Part shown: positions 38,690 through 46,659 of the stretch, one piece after another
Position numbering within the stretch: the first letter of the stretch is position 1
How the letters are laid out: the number at the start of each line of letters is the position of its first letter
NCBI GenBank assembly: GCA_963815505.1
Contig: CAWFGU010000001.1
Span: forward strand, 124,001 to 188,000
Direction: 5' to 3'
Source of the DNA: CAXBBB01 sp963815505
GTDB taxonomy: Bacteria > Bacteroidota > Rhodothermia > Rhodothermales > BA12
Length of the DNA stretch: 64,000 nt
Translations under genes and position numbers: made by a program
Notes under the pieces: generated by a model
Databases searched by the model: none
Told to the model about the DNA's origin: nothing
The model's input: only the letters and a program-made list of their open reading frames with translations

Positions 38690-39190
38690 ATGAAACCATC
38701 CGATTCCTCTCTTTCCGCCGACTCCGCGCTCTTGCGCGAGACCGAGCGGGTCGTCGCTGAAGAGCGCGCTCAGAAGAGCCGCTTGGGAGCGATCCAGGAG
38801 GAAGAGGTTGTCTCTGAGCGGATCGTCCTGCAAGAGGCCGAGGAACGGCTCCAGGTGGGAATCCGAGAAGTCGAGACCGGTCGCGTCCGCGTGGCGCAAA
38901 CGGTCGAGACGTTCGAAGAGACCGTCGACGTGCCGTTGACACGCGAGACCATCGAGGTCGACCGCGTCGCCATCGGCAGCTTCGTCGATTCGATTCCCGA
39001 AGTGCGCCGCGAAGGCGATGTGCTCGTGTTTCCGGTCGTCGAGGAGGTCTTGGTCGTCGAGAAGAGGCTCAGGCTGGTCGAGGAGGTGCGCGTATCGCAG
39101 CGTACCACCCGAGAGATCGCAACGGAAACCCACACCCTTCGGCGCACCCGCGTCGAGGAGGAGCGGTTGCCCGGCGAAGCGCCTGTTTGA
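38690..39190 (+). CDS. DUF2382 (YsnF/AvaK-type) protein
   Basis: 166 residues from ATG 38690. Highly charged; two DUF2382-like strand-rich units: LGAIQEEEVVSERIVLQEAEERLQVGIREVETGRVRV and DVLVFPVVEEVLVVEKRLRLVEEVRVSQR. Homologues are general-stress proteins of unknown mechanism, often next to PRC-barrel proteins, as here. No signal peptide. Confidence 0.88.
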   Translation: MKPSDSSLSADSALLRETERVVAEERAQKSRLGAIQEEEVVSERIVLQEAEERLQVGIREVETGRVRVAQTVETFEETVDVPLTRETIEVDRVAIGSFVDSIPEVRREGDVLVFPVVEEVLVVEKRLRLVEEVRVSQRTTREIATETHTLRRTRVEEERLPGEAPV

Positions 39191-39303
39191 CGGACGCCCC
39201 GCCGAGCGAACGAGGAGATTACCTCCTCCGCACACCTCACGTGCCGAGCAGCGCACACCGCACGCTGCTCACTCACACACTCCAACACAAACACACAAGT
39301 ATC

Positions 39304-40371
39304 ATGGCTAAGACCATTGTAGGACTTTACGACGACCGCGCAACTGCTTATAAGGCAATGACGGATCTCGAAAACGCCGGATTCGGCAAGGATCACCTCA
39401 GCTTCGCCTCGAACGAGGCAGGCGAGCGTCACTCGTACGAGTATGACGTCACCGAAGTCGCCACGCCCGATCTGCTCACGCAGCGCGGCATTCCGAACGA
39501 CGAGGCCAACTTCTACAGCGAAGGCGTCCGCCGCGGCGGAGCCGTCATCGTCGCCCGCGTTCACGACTCGAACATCGACCAGGCCGTCGACATCATGGCG
39601 CGCCACAACCCGGTTCGCTTCGAGGATCGCCACGCCGAGTACAAGAAGGAGGGTTTCACTGGCTACGACGCCAGCGCAACCGCCTTCACCGACGACCAGA
39701 TCGTCGAGGAGCGCAGCCGCTTCGCCGACACGGCCAAGCAGCGCATGCAGGAAGTTCAGGAGAGCCTCAAAGTCGGCAAGCGCGAGTACATCGCCGGTGG
39801 CGTCCGCGTCCACAAGTTCGTCGACACCGAGAACGTATCCGAGACGCTCCGCCTGCGCCACGAGCACGTCGACGTGGACCGCACGACGATGGACCGCGCG
39901 CTGACGCCCGAAGAGGCCGACCGCGCCTTTACCGAGGACACGGTCGAGCTCGTCGAGCGCGCCGAAGAGGCCGTCGTTTCCAAGGAAGCACGCATCACCG
40001 GCGAAGTCGCCGTCGGAAAGGAAGTAGAGTACGAAGACAAAGTGATCACCGACACGCTGCGCAGCACACGCATCGAAGTCGAGCAGATCGCTGGCGAGTT
40101 CGCCAAGCACGGACCGGTCTTCGAGGAGCACTACGCCACGGCATATGCCACGACGGACATGGACTTCGATTACTACAAGCCTGCGTACCAGTATGGCTAC
40201 GCTGCCGGTCAGACGGAGAACTACCGCGACCACGACTACAACATGGTCGAGTCCACCCTCCGCAACGACTACACCACGCGCTACGGCAACAACGACGACA
40301 GCGCATGGGAAAACGTCAAGGATGCCGTCCAGCACGGATACAACAAGGCCAAAGCTGCCGTGACCACCTGA
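39304..40371 (+). CDS. GSP17M-DUF2382 stress protein with Tyr-rich C-terminal module
   Basis: 355 residues. Residues 1-95 are a GSP17M-like ferredoxin-fold domain (TIVGLYDDRATAYKAMTDLENAGFGKDHLSF...GAVIVARV), residues about 155-265 the DUF2382 domain (LKVGKREYIAGGVRVHKFVDTENVSETLRLRHEHV), and the last 80 a module (EEHYATAYATTDMDFDYYKPAYQYGYAAG...VKDAVQHGYNKAKA) also present in the PRC-barrel protein upstream. The leader before its ATG is A/C-rich and lacks a Shine-Dalgarno. Probably an osmotic or oxidative stress protein. Confidence 0.9.
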   Translation: MAKTIVGLYDDRATAYKAMTDLENAGFGKDHLSFASNEAGERHSYEYDVTEVATPDLLTQRGIPNDEANFYSEGVRRGGAVIVARVHDSNIDQAVDIMARHNPVRFEDRHAEYKKEGFTGYDASATAFTDDQIVEERSRFADTAKQRMQEVQESLKVGKREYIAGGVRVHKFVDTENVSETLRLRHEHVDVDRTTMDRALTPEEADRAFTEDTVELVERAEEAVVSKEARITGEVAVGKEVEYEDKVITDTLRSTRIEVEQIAGEFAKHGPVFEEHYATAYATTDMDFDYYKPAYQYGYAAGQTENYRDHDYNMVESTLRNDYTTRYGNNDDSAWENVKDAVQHGYNKAKAAVTT

Positions 40372-40483
40372 GCCTAGCTCAACGTATCCGGGATCCGATC
40401 CCACCGCCACCGGCGGACCTGCTTTACAGCGGGTTCGCCGGTTTGGCGTTTGTGACCTGTGCCGTTCTCCGATCCAGCGTAAG

Positions 40484-40508
40484 GGCGATTCACGAGTCGA
40501 CTCTACCT
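40484..40508. repeat. Dispersed palindrome, degenerate copy 2
   Basis: AGGGCGATTCACGAGTCGACTCTACC resembles the GGGGCGAYTC...GARTCGCCCCTAC family but with a poor stem. It lies downstream of the stress cluster. Confidence 0.4.
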
Positions 40509-40531
40509 CAGCGTCACAACCAGAGCGCGCG

Positions 40532-41980
40532 TCAGAACGACAGCGTGAACGTCGCGCCCTCGCCGATGTCGCTCTGGACCGTCAGCGTGCCGCCGTGCAG
40601 GCGCATGATCTGGCGCGACAGGCCCAGCCCGATGCCGCTTCCGCCGGGCTTGGTCGAAAAGAACGGCACGAAGATGCGCTCCTGGACTTCGGGCAGGATG
40701 CCGGGGCCGTTGTCGGCGACGTGAAGGCGAGCGCGTCCCATCGGTCCGGCATCGGCTGACAGAACGACGCGGGCGTGAGGCATTCCCGATGCGGCCTGTA
40801 TTGCGTTGAGTGTAAGGTTGATGAGCACTTGTTCGATCTGCTCGGCGTCGGCAGCCAGATCGACCGTCGAGGGCACATCGACGTGGAGCGCAACGCCTGC
40901 TTCGCGCGCCGACGATCGCATGAGCCGGGCGATGCTCGTCAGCAGCGGGTTGGCGTCGACGATGGCAAACGTCGGTCGAGGCACGCGCGACAGGCTGCGG
41001 TAACTCTCGACGAACGACACCAAGCCGGACGCGCGGCGGCCGATGGTTTCGAGCGCTTGATCGGCAATGTCAGAGTCGACGCCGCTGGGCGAGGCGAGTA
41101 GACTGCGCGTCGTCTCGGCGAGCGACTGAATAGGGGCCATCGAGTTCATGATCTCGTGCGTGAGTACGCGCGTGAGTTGCTGCCATGCCGCCATTTCTTT
41201 CTCCTCCAATTCCTGCCGGATATCTTGGAGGGAAGCCAGCGTCTGCTCCTGCCCGCCGAGTTGGAAGCGCGACGCGTAGACGACGAGTTCGAGCGTCCGC
41301 TCCTCACGCGCCACGCGGACGAGTGCCCTTCGCCCCGAATCGAGCGACTGCAGCGTCTGCACCAGTTCACCGCTCACAACCTCCAACGCGCTCAGATGAC
41401 CTAGCCCCGGCAACCCGAGGAGCCGCCGCGCCGCCGCGTTGAACAGCGTCACTTCGCCCCTGTCGTCGAACCCGATCAGCGCCACCCCCACGTGCCGCAC
41501 GACAGCCTCCAGATACGTCACCTGAGCTTCTCGCTCACCGCGCGTCTGCCGGATGGTCTCCCGCACGTCGTCGACTGCAAGAGATAGCGCTCGGTGCATT
41601 TCGCCTCGATCCCGGTGCGGTACGCCCGCCGACAGATCGTCGTAGCGCAGTCCTTCGAGAAACGACAGCACGTCGCCCGGCGTCCGCATCGCCTCGCGGT
41701 ACACGCGCCGCCCCGACACAAACGCGATCAGCAGCAAAGCGACGCCCAGCGCGGTCAGTCCGATGAACCACTCCACCGAATCCATCGCGGCGCCGGTCAG
41801 CACGAGCGCCACGTCGGGCGCTGCCCACGTCAGCGACAGCAGTCCGGCACACATCGCTGCTCCCATTGCCCCACCGACGGCCAGCGCCAATCCACGAACG
41901 AGCCGCGCGTCGTAGCGCCCCAGCGCCTGCCGCAGGGCGACGAACAGACGAGGGCGGGATGGAATGAAGGGTTGAGGCAT
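40532..41980 (-). CDS. Membrane sensor histidine kinase (NtrY/AtoS-like)
   Basis: 482 residues, ATG 41980. Two N-terminal membrane helices (GLALAVGGAMGAAMCAGLLS; FIGLTALGVALLLIAFVSG) with almost no periplasmic loop, a HAMP-like linker, a PAS domain (YLEAVVRHVGVALIGFDDRGEVTLFNAAARRLLG), and an HisKA/HATPase core: phospho-His in RVLTHEIMNSMAPIQSL, N box INLTLNAIQAA, G boxes VADNGPGI and GGSGIGLGLS. The lack of a large periplasmic sensor suggests a membrane or intracellular cue. Partner of the sigma54 response regulator encoded upstream on the same strand. Confidence 0.93.
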   Translation of the reverse strand: MPQPFIPSRPRLFVALRQALGRYDARLVRGLALAVGGAMGAAMCAGLLSLTWAAPDVALVLTGAAMDSVEWFIGLTALGVALLLIAFVSGRRVYREAMRTPGDVLSFLEGLRYDDLSAGVPHRDRGEMHRALSLAVDDVRETIRQTRGEREAQVTYLEAVVRHVGVALIGFDDRGEVTLFNAAARRLLGLPGLGHLSALEVVSGELVQTLQSLDSGRRALVRVAREERTLELVVYASRFQLGGQEQTLASLQDIRQELEEKEMAAWQQLTRVLTHEIMNSMAPIQSLAETTRSLLASPSGVDSDIADQALETIGRRASGLVSFVESYRSLSRVPRPTFAIVDANPLLTSIARLMRSSAREAGVALHVDVPSTVDLAADAEQIEQVLINLTLNAIQAASGMPHARVVLSADAGPMGRARLHVADNGPGILPEVQERIFVPFFSTKPGGSGIGLGLSRQIMRLHGGTLTVQSDIGEGATFTLSF

Positions 41981-42003
41981 GGGATGAATTCAGCAACATG
42001 ACG

Positions 42004-42115
42004 GTCCCCTTCTCGTGAAGGAGGGGTGCCCGAAGGGCGGGGTGGTTTCATCGACGGCGCTAAACCGCTGGGCCCCTCTGCCCTGGCGGGCACCTCCCCT
42101 TCGAAAGGGGAGGAC
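42004..42115. repeat. 112-bp inverted-repeat (MITE-like) element
   Basis: The left arm starts GTCCCCTTCTCGTGAAGGAG and contains GGGTGCCCGAAGGGCGG; the reverse complement of the right arm reads GTCCTCCCCTTTCGAAGGGG, with GGTGCCCGCCAGGGC. The arms are about 50 nt each, imperfectly complementary, and end in a centre around TTTCATCGACGGCGCTAAA. It sits between the response regulator and kinase genes. A related half-copy is at 31014-31055. No transposase is seen. Confidence 0.6.
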
Positions 42116-42172
42116 GTTCAGTCTGATACTTGGGGACAGCTAGAAAAAGTCAAGATTGAGCAAGGCACGCTT

Positions 42173-43560
42173 TCACAACCCATACTTTTCGATACGCCGG
42201 TAGAGCGAGGCGCGCGTCAAACCCAGCTCGTCGGCGGCGCGGCTGATGTTGCCGCCGTGCTTGCTCAGTGCTTTACGGATGACCGTTCGCTCCACGTCCT
42301 CCAGATCAAGGCTCGGCAGCGCTGCGGAAGGCTGCGGCGTGGTAGCCGAGAACGAGAGGTCAGCCGCCGTCAGCGTTTCGCCGTCGCCCAGGACGACGGC
42401 GCGCTCGATGGTGTGCTGCAATTCTCTGACGTTGCCGGGCCACGGGTAGCGAGACAGCGCGTCGAGAGCGTCGGGCGAGAGGCGACGCGTCGGGCGGTCG
42501 TACTGCCGGGCGTAGCGGGTGAGGAAGTGCCCGGCGAGGAGCCCGATGTCGCCGACGCGGTCGCGCAGCGGAGGCAAGCGCACTTCGACCGTGTTGATGC
42601 GGTAGATCAGGTCTTGCCGAAACGCGCCCGCCGCGACGGCCTGGGCCAAGTCGACGTTGGTCGCGCTGACGAGTCGCACGTCGACCGCGCGCGGTTTGGT
42701 TTCGCCGACGCGCGTGATCGTCCGGCTTTGGAGCGCGGTGAGCAGGCGGGCCTGCTGGGCCGGTGTCGTGTTGGCGATCTCGTCGAGGAAGAGCGTTCCG
42801 CTCGCCGCCGCCTCCATCCGCCCCTCGCGATCCGACGCGGCGCCCGTAAACGCGCCCTTGGCGTAGCCGAACAGTTCGGACTCGAACAGGCTCTCGCTCA
42901 GCGCGCCCAAATCCGCCGTCACGAACGGACCCTCACTTCGGTGCGACGCCGCGTGCAGCGCCTGGGCCGCGACCTGCTTGCCCGTCCCGTTCTCGCCCAG
43001 CAGCAGCACATTGGCATCCGTCCGGGCGACCTTGCGCAGCGTCGCCACGACGCGCTCCATCTCGGGCGACGTGCCGATCAGATCGGCAAACGGATCGTCG
43101 GACGCAGCGGATGGCGGCGCGCTCCATCGACTCGGCGGGACGTTCCAACCGGGTCCGGCGCACCTGAGCAGCGGCGGCGACCGACGCGATCAGCCGCGCG
43201 TTGTCCCACGGCTTGGTGACGAAATCGACGGCGCCCCGCTTCATCGCGCGGACGGCCAGTTCGACATCTGCCGTAGGCCGTGATCATGATGACGGCGAGA
43301 TCGGCGTCCATGCGCAGCAGGCGGTCCAGATATTCCAGTCCCTCGCGGCCCGACGAGGCGTCACGCTCGTAGTTCATGTCGAGCAGGACCACGTCGAAGC
43401 GGTTCTCCCGCATCAGCGTCGGCAGGCTTGCGGGCGAGGTGGCCGTCTGGACGGCGCCGACGTGCCCTGTGAGCAGCAGGCGGATGGCAGTGAGCACGTC
43501 TTCGTTATCGTCGACGACTAGGACGCGGACAGTTGAAAGATCAGAAAAAGGAGCGGACAT
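42173..43560 (-). CDS. Sigma54-dependent response regulator (NtrC/AtoC family; frameshifted)
   Basis: About 460 residues, ATG 43560. Receiver: VRVLVVDDNEDVLTAIRLLL, phospho-Asp in DVVLLDMNYERD, then ITAYG and VDFVTKPWD. AAA+ domain: Walker A LLGENGTGKQ, ESELFGYAKGAFTGA with the GAFTGA loop that contacts sigma54, Walker B GTLFLDEIAN, sensor II-type LSRYPWPGNVRELQ. Fis-type HTH: HGGNISRAADELGLTRASLYRRI. Frames break near 43270 and 43110, each repaired by removing one A. It is divergent from the export array and is the obvious activator of the five sigma54 promoters found there. Confidence 0.92.
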
Positions 43561-43633
43561 CGGAGGCGGTGAGGTGCAGAAGGGTACGTGTGCGAGGTGA
43601 GATGAGGCAATCGCCGCGCCGCAGTCTATGCAG

Positions 43634-43654
43634 GGGCGACTCGGCGAGTCGCCC
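43634..43654. repeat. Dispersed palindrome, copy 3
   Basis: GGGCGACTCG-G-CGAGTCGCCC, a perfect 10-bp stem with a 1-nt centre, 70 bp upstream of the response regulator start. Confidence 0.85.
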
Positions 43655-43764
43655 TGAGGCAAGCAAAAGGGCCTCGCCAACCCGAATCGCCATCATCGCC
43701 GAAATCCATCAGTTCCGAGAGCAGGGGGTCACCCAATCACCCCACAGGCAGATCAGGCCACAAC

Positions 43765-43801
43765 CGTTCGCGCGCGTCCGCTCAGTGTCCGCAGGTGAAC
43801 A
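43765..43801 (+). promoter_or_regulatory. Tandem activator boxes, site 1
   Basis: Two 16-bp boxes with starts 21 bp apart: CGTTCGCGCGCGTCCG (43765-43780) and TGTCCGCAGGTGAACA (43786-43801), fitting YGTYCG-N4-YGNACR (the distal box has one deviation). Proposed binding sites for the adjacent NtrC-type regulator, 79 and 58 bp from the -24 GG. Confidence 0.75.
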
Positions 43802-43843
43802 GTTGGCACGCCGAAAAACGCCTCAGTGCGCGATGTGCGCCTG

Positions 43844-43858
43844 GGCACGGCTCTTGGA
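43844..43858 (+). promoter_or_regulatory. Sigma54 promoter, site 1
   Basis: GGCACG-GCTC-TTGGA: the -24 GG is at 43844-43845, and the -12 dinucleotide is GG at 43856-43857 (consensus GC), with the invariant 12-bp spacing. The predicted transcript starts near 43869, 23 nt before the ATG of the first operon gene. Confidence 0.65.
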
Positions 43859-43891
43859 GATTATCCGGGCACAACCAACACCCCGACCGTC

Positions 43892-44284
43892 ATGACGCGC
43901 CTCGCCTCCCTCCTTCTCGTTCTGCTACTCGTCGGCCCGGCCTACGCGCAATCGACCGTGCAAGTGATCGATAACCGCTACGATCAATCCGAGTACTCGG
44001 CGATGCGCACCAGCTTCGAGGTCAGCGTCCGCTATGCGTCGAGCGAGGGTCTGACGAACCTGGGCACGCTGCTCGAACTGGTCAACACACAGCCCAACCT
44101 GCTGCGCGCCGAGCTCAACGGCAACGGCGATCAGGCGCGGCTGAGCGTCCGCTTCTCGTTCGCGTCGAGCGACGAACTCAACGCCTTCGTCTCCCGCGCC
44201 GAAACGACAGAGATGCTCGACCGCATCCGCGCGATCAACCCCGAGACGTTCGCCTACGAGCTCGACATCCGCAAGCGCCAGTAA
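43892..44284 (+). CDS. Small periplasmic protein heading the export operon
   Basis: 130 residues, ATG 43892. The signal peptide MTRLASLLLVLLLVGPAYA-Q precedes a beta/alpha domain: STVQVIDNRYDQSEYSAMRTSFEVSV, LGTLLELVNTQPNLLRAEL, ARLSVRFSFASSDELNAFVSR. No recognised family and no lipobox. As first gene behind sigma54 site 1, 66 bp upstream of the HlyD gene, it may be a substrate, a chaperone or a periplasmic sensor for the transporter; none of these is shown by sequence. Confidence 0.75.
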   Translation: MTRLASLLLVLLLVGPAYAQSTVQVIDNRYDQSEYSAMRTSFEVSVRYASSEGLTNLGTLLELVNTQPNLLRAELNGNGDQARLSVRFSFASSDELNAFVSRAETTEMLDRIRAINPETFAYELDIRKRQ

Positions 44285-44350
44285 CCGGCTGTGCGGTTGG
44301 TGGGTGCCCCGAGGGTTGCCCCAACTAATGAACCTGAATTGATTTTGGAT

Positions 44351-45667
44351 ATGTCGATTTTAACGCAACCCTTGGTGACCACGTCGGGCGACGGCGGGCC
44401 GGTTCGCGGAACGGGCGAGGGCAAAGATGTCGAGCGCGCACCGCGCCCCGTCTGGCGCAAGTGGCTGCCCTATGGCATCGGCGCGCTGGTCGTGCTGCTG
44501 CTGATCTCGGCCGCCGTCTGGGCCGGACGGGGCGGACAGCGCTTGCGGGTCGAAGAAGACCGGTTGCGGATCTCGACCGCCCAGACGGGCGATTTCCTCG
44601 AATACGTCGCCGTCAACGCAGCCGCTCAGCCGCTGCGGACGATCTACCTCGACGCGGTCGTCGGCGGGCAGGTGCGCGAGCGATACGTCGAAGAGGGCGC
44701 CGTCGTGGCAGCTGGAACGCCGCTGCTCAGGCTCGAAAACGATAACCTGACGCTGCAGCAGATGCAGTCCGAGGCGTCGCTCGTCGAGCAGGCCAACGGC
44801 ATCCGCAACACGCGCCTGGCGCTCGACCAGAATCAGCTCAACCTGTCGCAGCAGCTCGCCCAACTCGACTACGATCTGGGACGAGCGCAGCGCGAACACG
44901 ACCGGCTCAAAGGACTGTTCGATCAGGGCTTGGTCCCCGCTCAAGAGTACGAAGACGCGCGCGACGAACTAGCCTACCTCAGCCGCCGCCGCGACCTGAC
45001 GCTTCAGAGCCACCGGCAAGACTCGGTCAGCCGGACGGTTCAGATCGAGCAGATGAGGGGTCAGCAGGCGCGGCTGCAGCAAAACATGTCGTTCCTCGGC
45101 CAGACCGTCGACAACCTGATCGTCCGCGCGCCCGTCGCCGGGCAGCTGACGAGCCTGGACGCCGAGATCGGCGAACTCAAAGGCCAGGGCAGCCGGCTGG
45201 GTCAGATCGACGTGATCGGCGGCTTCCGCCTGGTGGCGCAGATCGACGAGCACTACGTGGCCCGCGTAGCGACCGGACAGCAGGCAACGGCTACAATCAG
45301 CGGAGCCGACTACGAACTGGAGGTGCGCAAGGTCTACCCCGAAGTCACGAACGGCCGTTTCCAGGTCGACCTGGTCTTCCTGGGCGAGCCGCCGCCGTCG
45401 CTGCGACGCGGGCGGAGCGTTCAGGTGCGGCTCCAACTCGGCCAGCCCGAGCAGGCGCTGCTGCTCGAACGCGGCGGCTTCTTCCAGGCGACGGGCGGAC
45501 GCTGGGCCTACGTCGTCCGAGGCGGCGAGGCGGTCCGCGTGCCGATTACACTGGGCCGCCAGAATCCGCTCTTCTTCGAGGTGACGGACGGCCTCCAGCC
45601 CGGCGACCGCGTCGTCACGTCCAGCTACGACACGTTCGGCGACGCCGACGTGCTGGTGCTGAACTAG
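44351..45667 (+). CDS. HlyD/MacA-family periplasmic adaptor
   Basis: 438 residues, ATG 44351. One membrane helix (WLPYGIGALVVLLLISAAVWAG), then a lipoyl/biotinyl half (GQVRERYVEEGAVVAAGTPLLRLEND), a long coiled-coil hairpin (about 135-265: LEND...RLALDQNQLNLSQQLAQLDYDLGRAQREHDRLKGLFDQG), the second lipoyl half (LIVRAPVAGQLTSL) and a beta-barrel (GQQATATISGADYELEVRKVYPEV). It bridges the permease to an outer-membrane channel; no TolC-like gene is in the window. Confidence 0.93.
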   Translation: MSILTQPLVTTSGDGGPVRGTGEGKDVERAPRPVWRKWLPYGIGALVVLLLISAAVWAGRGGQRLRVEEDRLRISTAQTGDFLEYVAVNAAAQPLRTIYLDAVVGGQVRERYVEEGAVVAAGTPLLRLENDNLTLQQMQSEASLVEQANGIRNTRLALDQNQLNLSQQLAQLDYDLGRAQREHDRLKGLFDQGLVPAQEYEDARDELAYLSRRRDLTLQSHRQDSVSRTVQIEQMRGQQARLQQNMSFLGQTVDNLIVRAPVAGQLTSLDAEIGELKGQGSRLGQIDVIGGFRLVAQIDEHYVARVATGQQATATISGADYELEVRKVYPEVTNGRFQVDLVFLGEPPPSLRRGRSVQVRLQLGQPEQALLLERGGFFQATGGRWAYVVRGGEAVRVPITLGRQNPLFFEVTDGLQPGDRVVTSSYDTFGDADVLVLN

Positions 45668-45681
45668 ACCTTCGATCCGAA

Positions 45682-45703
45682 GGGGAGATTCATGAATCGC
45701 CCC
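45682..45703. repeat. Dispersed palindrome, copy 4 (variant)
   Basis: GGGGAGATTCA-TGAATCGCCCC: 11-nt arms with one A/G mismatch, centre GATTCATGAATC. Located after the adaptor gene, 22 bp before copy 5. Confidence 0.75.
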
Positions 45704-45724
45704 CCACACCGCCCTTCCCTCTGA

Positions 45725-45741
45725 GCGACTCGCCGAGTCGC
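45725..45741. repeat. Dispersed palindrome, copy 5
   Basis: GCGACTCG-C-CGAGTCGC, a perfect 8-bp stem, in the gap between adaptor and ATPase genes. Confidence 0.8.
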
Positions 45742-45810
45742 CCATATGTCGCATCACGCCGCATCCGACACTCCGAATCAATTCGCAATAATCCGCAACA
45801 CTCGACTCTC

Positions 45811-46566
45811 ATGGAAACGCCCACCCTCACACCCTCTGCTCCTGCTGCCGTAAAGAACGGCGGCTCGACCCTGATTCAGACTCAGGACATGACCAAGGTG
45901 TACCGCACCGAATCGGTCGAAACGCAGGCGCTCGCAGGAGTGTCTCTGGGCGTAAATCGAGGCGCTTTTGTAGCGCTGATGGGGCCGTCGGGCTGCGGCA
46001 AGTCGACGCTGCTCAACATTCTGGGGATGCTTGACCAACCGTCCAGCGGGAAGTATCTGTTCGACGGATCGGACATCGCTCAGGCGGGCGAGTCGCAGCG
46101 GGCCAAGCTGCGCAGAGGGCGCATCGGGTTCGTGTTCCAGAGCTTCAACCTGATCGACGATCTGACGGTCTACGAAAACGTCGAGCTGCCGCTGCTCTAC
46201 CTCAAAACGGACAAAGCCGAGCGCAAAGCCCGCGTCGAAGCCGCCCTGGACCGCGTCGCGATGCTTCACCGCCGGAGCCACCACCCGCAGCAGCTATCGG
46301 GCGGCCAGCAGCAGCGCGTGGCGATCGCGCGCGCCGTCGTCGCCTCGCCTCCGCTGATCCTGGCCGATGAGCCGACGGGTAACCTCGACTCCAAGAACGG
46401 CGCCGAAGTGATGAAACTGCTCGTCGAACTCAACGAGGCCGGGACGACGATCGTGATGGTGACGCACTCGGCCATCGACGCCGAATACGCGCATAGGGTC
46501 GTCAACCTGTTCGACGGGCGCATCGTGAGCGAGCACTTCGCCAACCAAACCGTCGCGGCGGGCTGA
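45811..46566 (+). CDS. ABC transporter ATPase, MacB/LolD type
   Basis: 251 residues, ATG 45811. Walker A MGPSGCGKSTLLN, Q loop FVFQSFNLIDDLT, signature LSGGQQQRVAIARA, Walker B LILADEPTGNLD, H loop MVTHS. The type VII (mechanotransmission) ATPases pair with FtsX/MacB-fold permeases. It is the only ABC ATPase in the window, yet seven permease genes follow, so it probably serves several of them. Confidence 0.95.
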   Translation: METPTLTPSAPAAVKNGGSTLIQTQDMTKVYRTESVETQALAGVSLGVNRGAFVALMGPSGCGKSTLLNILGMLDQPSSGKYLFDGSDIAQAGESQRAKLRRGRIGFVFQSFNLIDDLTVYENVELPLLYLKTDKAERKARVEAALDRVAMLHRRSHHPQQLSGGQQQRVAIARAVVASPPLILADEPTGNLDSKNGAEVMKLLVELNEAGTTIVMVTHSAIDAEYAHRVVNLFDGRIVSEHFANQTVAAG

Positions 46567-46616
46567 CGGTGGTCGGCTGATGTAGAACGTGGGCAATGGG
46601 AGCCTGCGACATCCGT

Positions 46617-46637
46617 GGGCGACTCGGCGAGTCGCTC
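46617..46637. repeat. Dispersed palindrome, copy 6
   Basis: GGGCGACTCG-G-CGAGTCGCTCC: a perfect 8-bp stem (46619-46635) extended by a G:T pair, ending CTAC on the right. It ends 23 bp before the first permease ATG, where it could form a hairpin in the mRNA. Confidence 0.8.
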
Positions 46638-46659
46638 CTACCTCTTGATTTTGGGTTCT

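Larger units (their letters stand above)
43561..43891. promoter_or_regulatory. Divergent control region of the two-component and export operons
   Basis: 331 bases without a gene. From left to right it holds the palindrome at 43634-43654, the tandem activator boxes at 43765-43801 and the sigma54 promoter at 43844-43858. Nothing obvious drives the minus-strand regulator gene itself. Confidence 0.7.

Noticed and set aside
43804..43810. TGGCACG as the -24 element of site 1
   Set aside because: The GC 12 bp further on is absent (AA instead). The GGCACG at 43844 has the right spacing and the same distance to the boxes as other sites.
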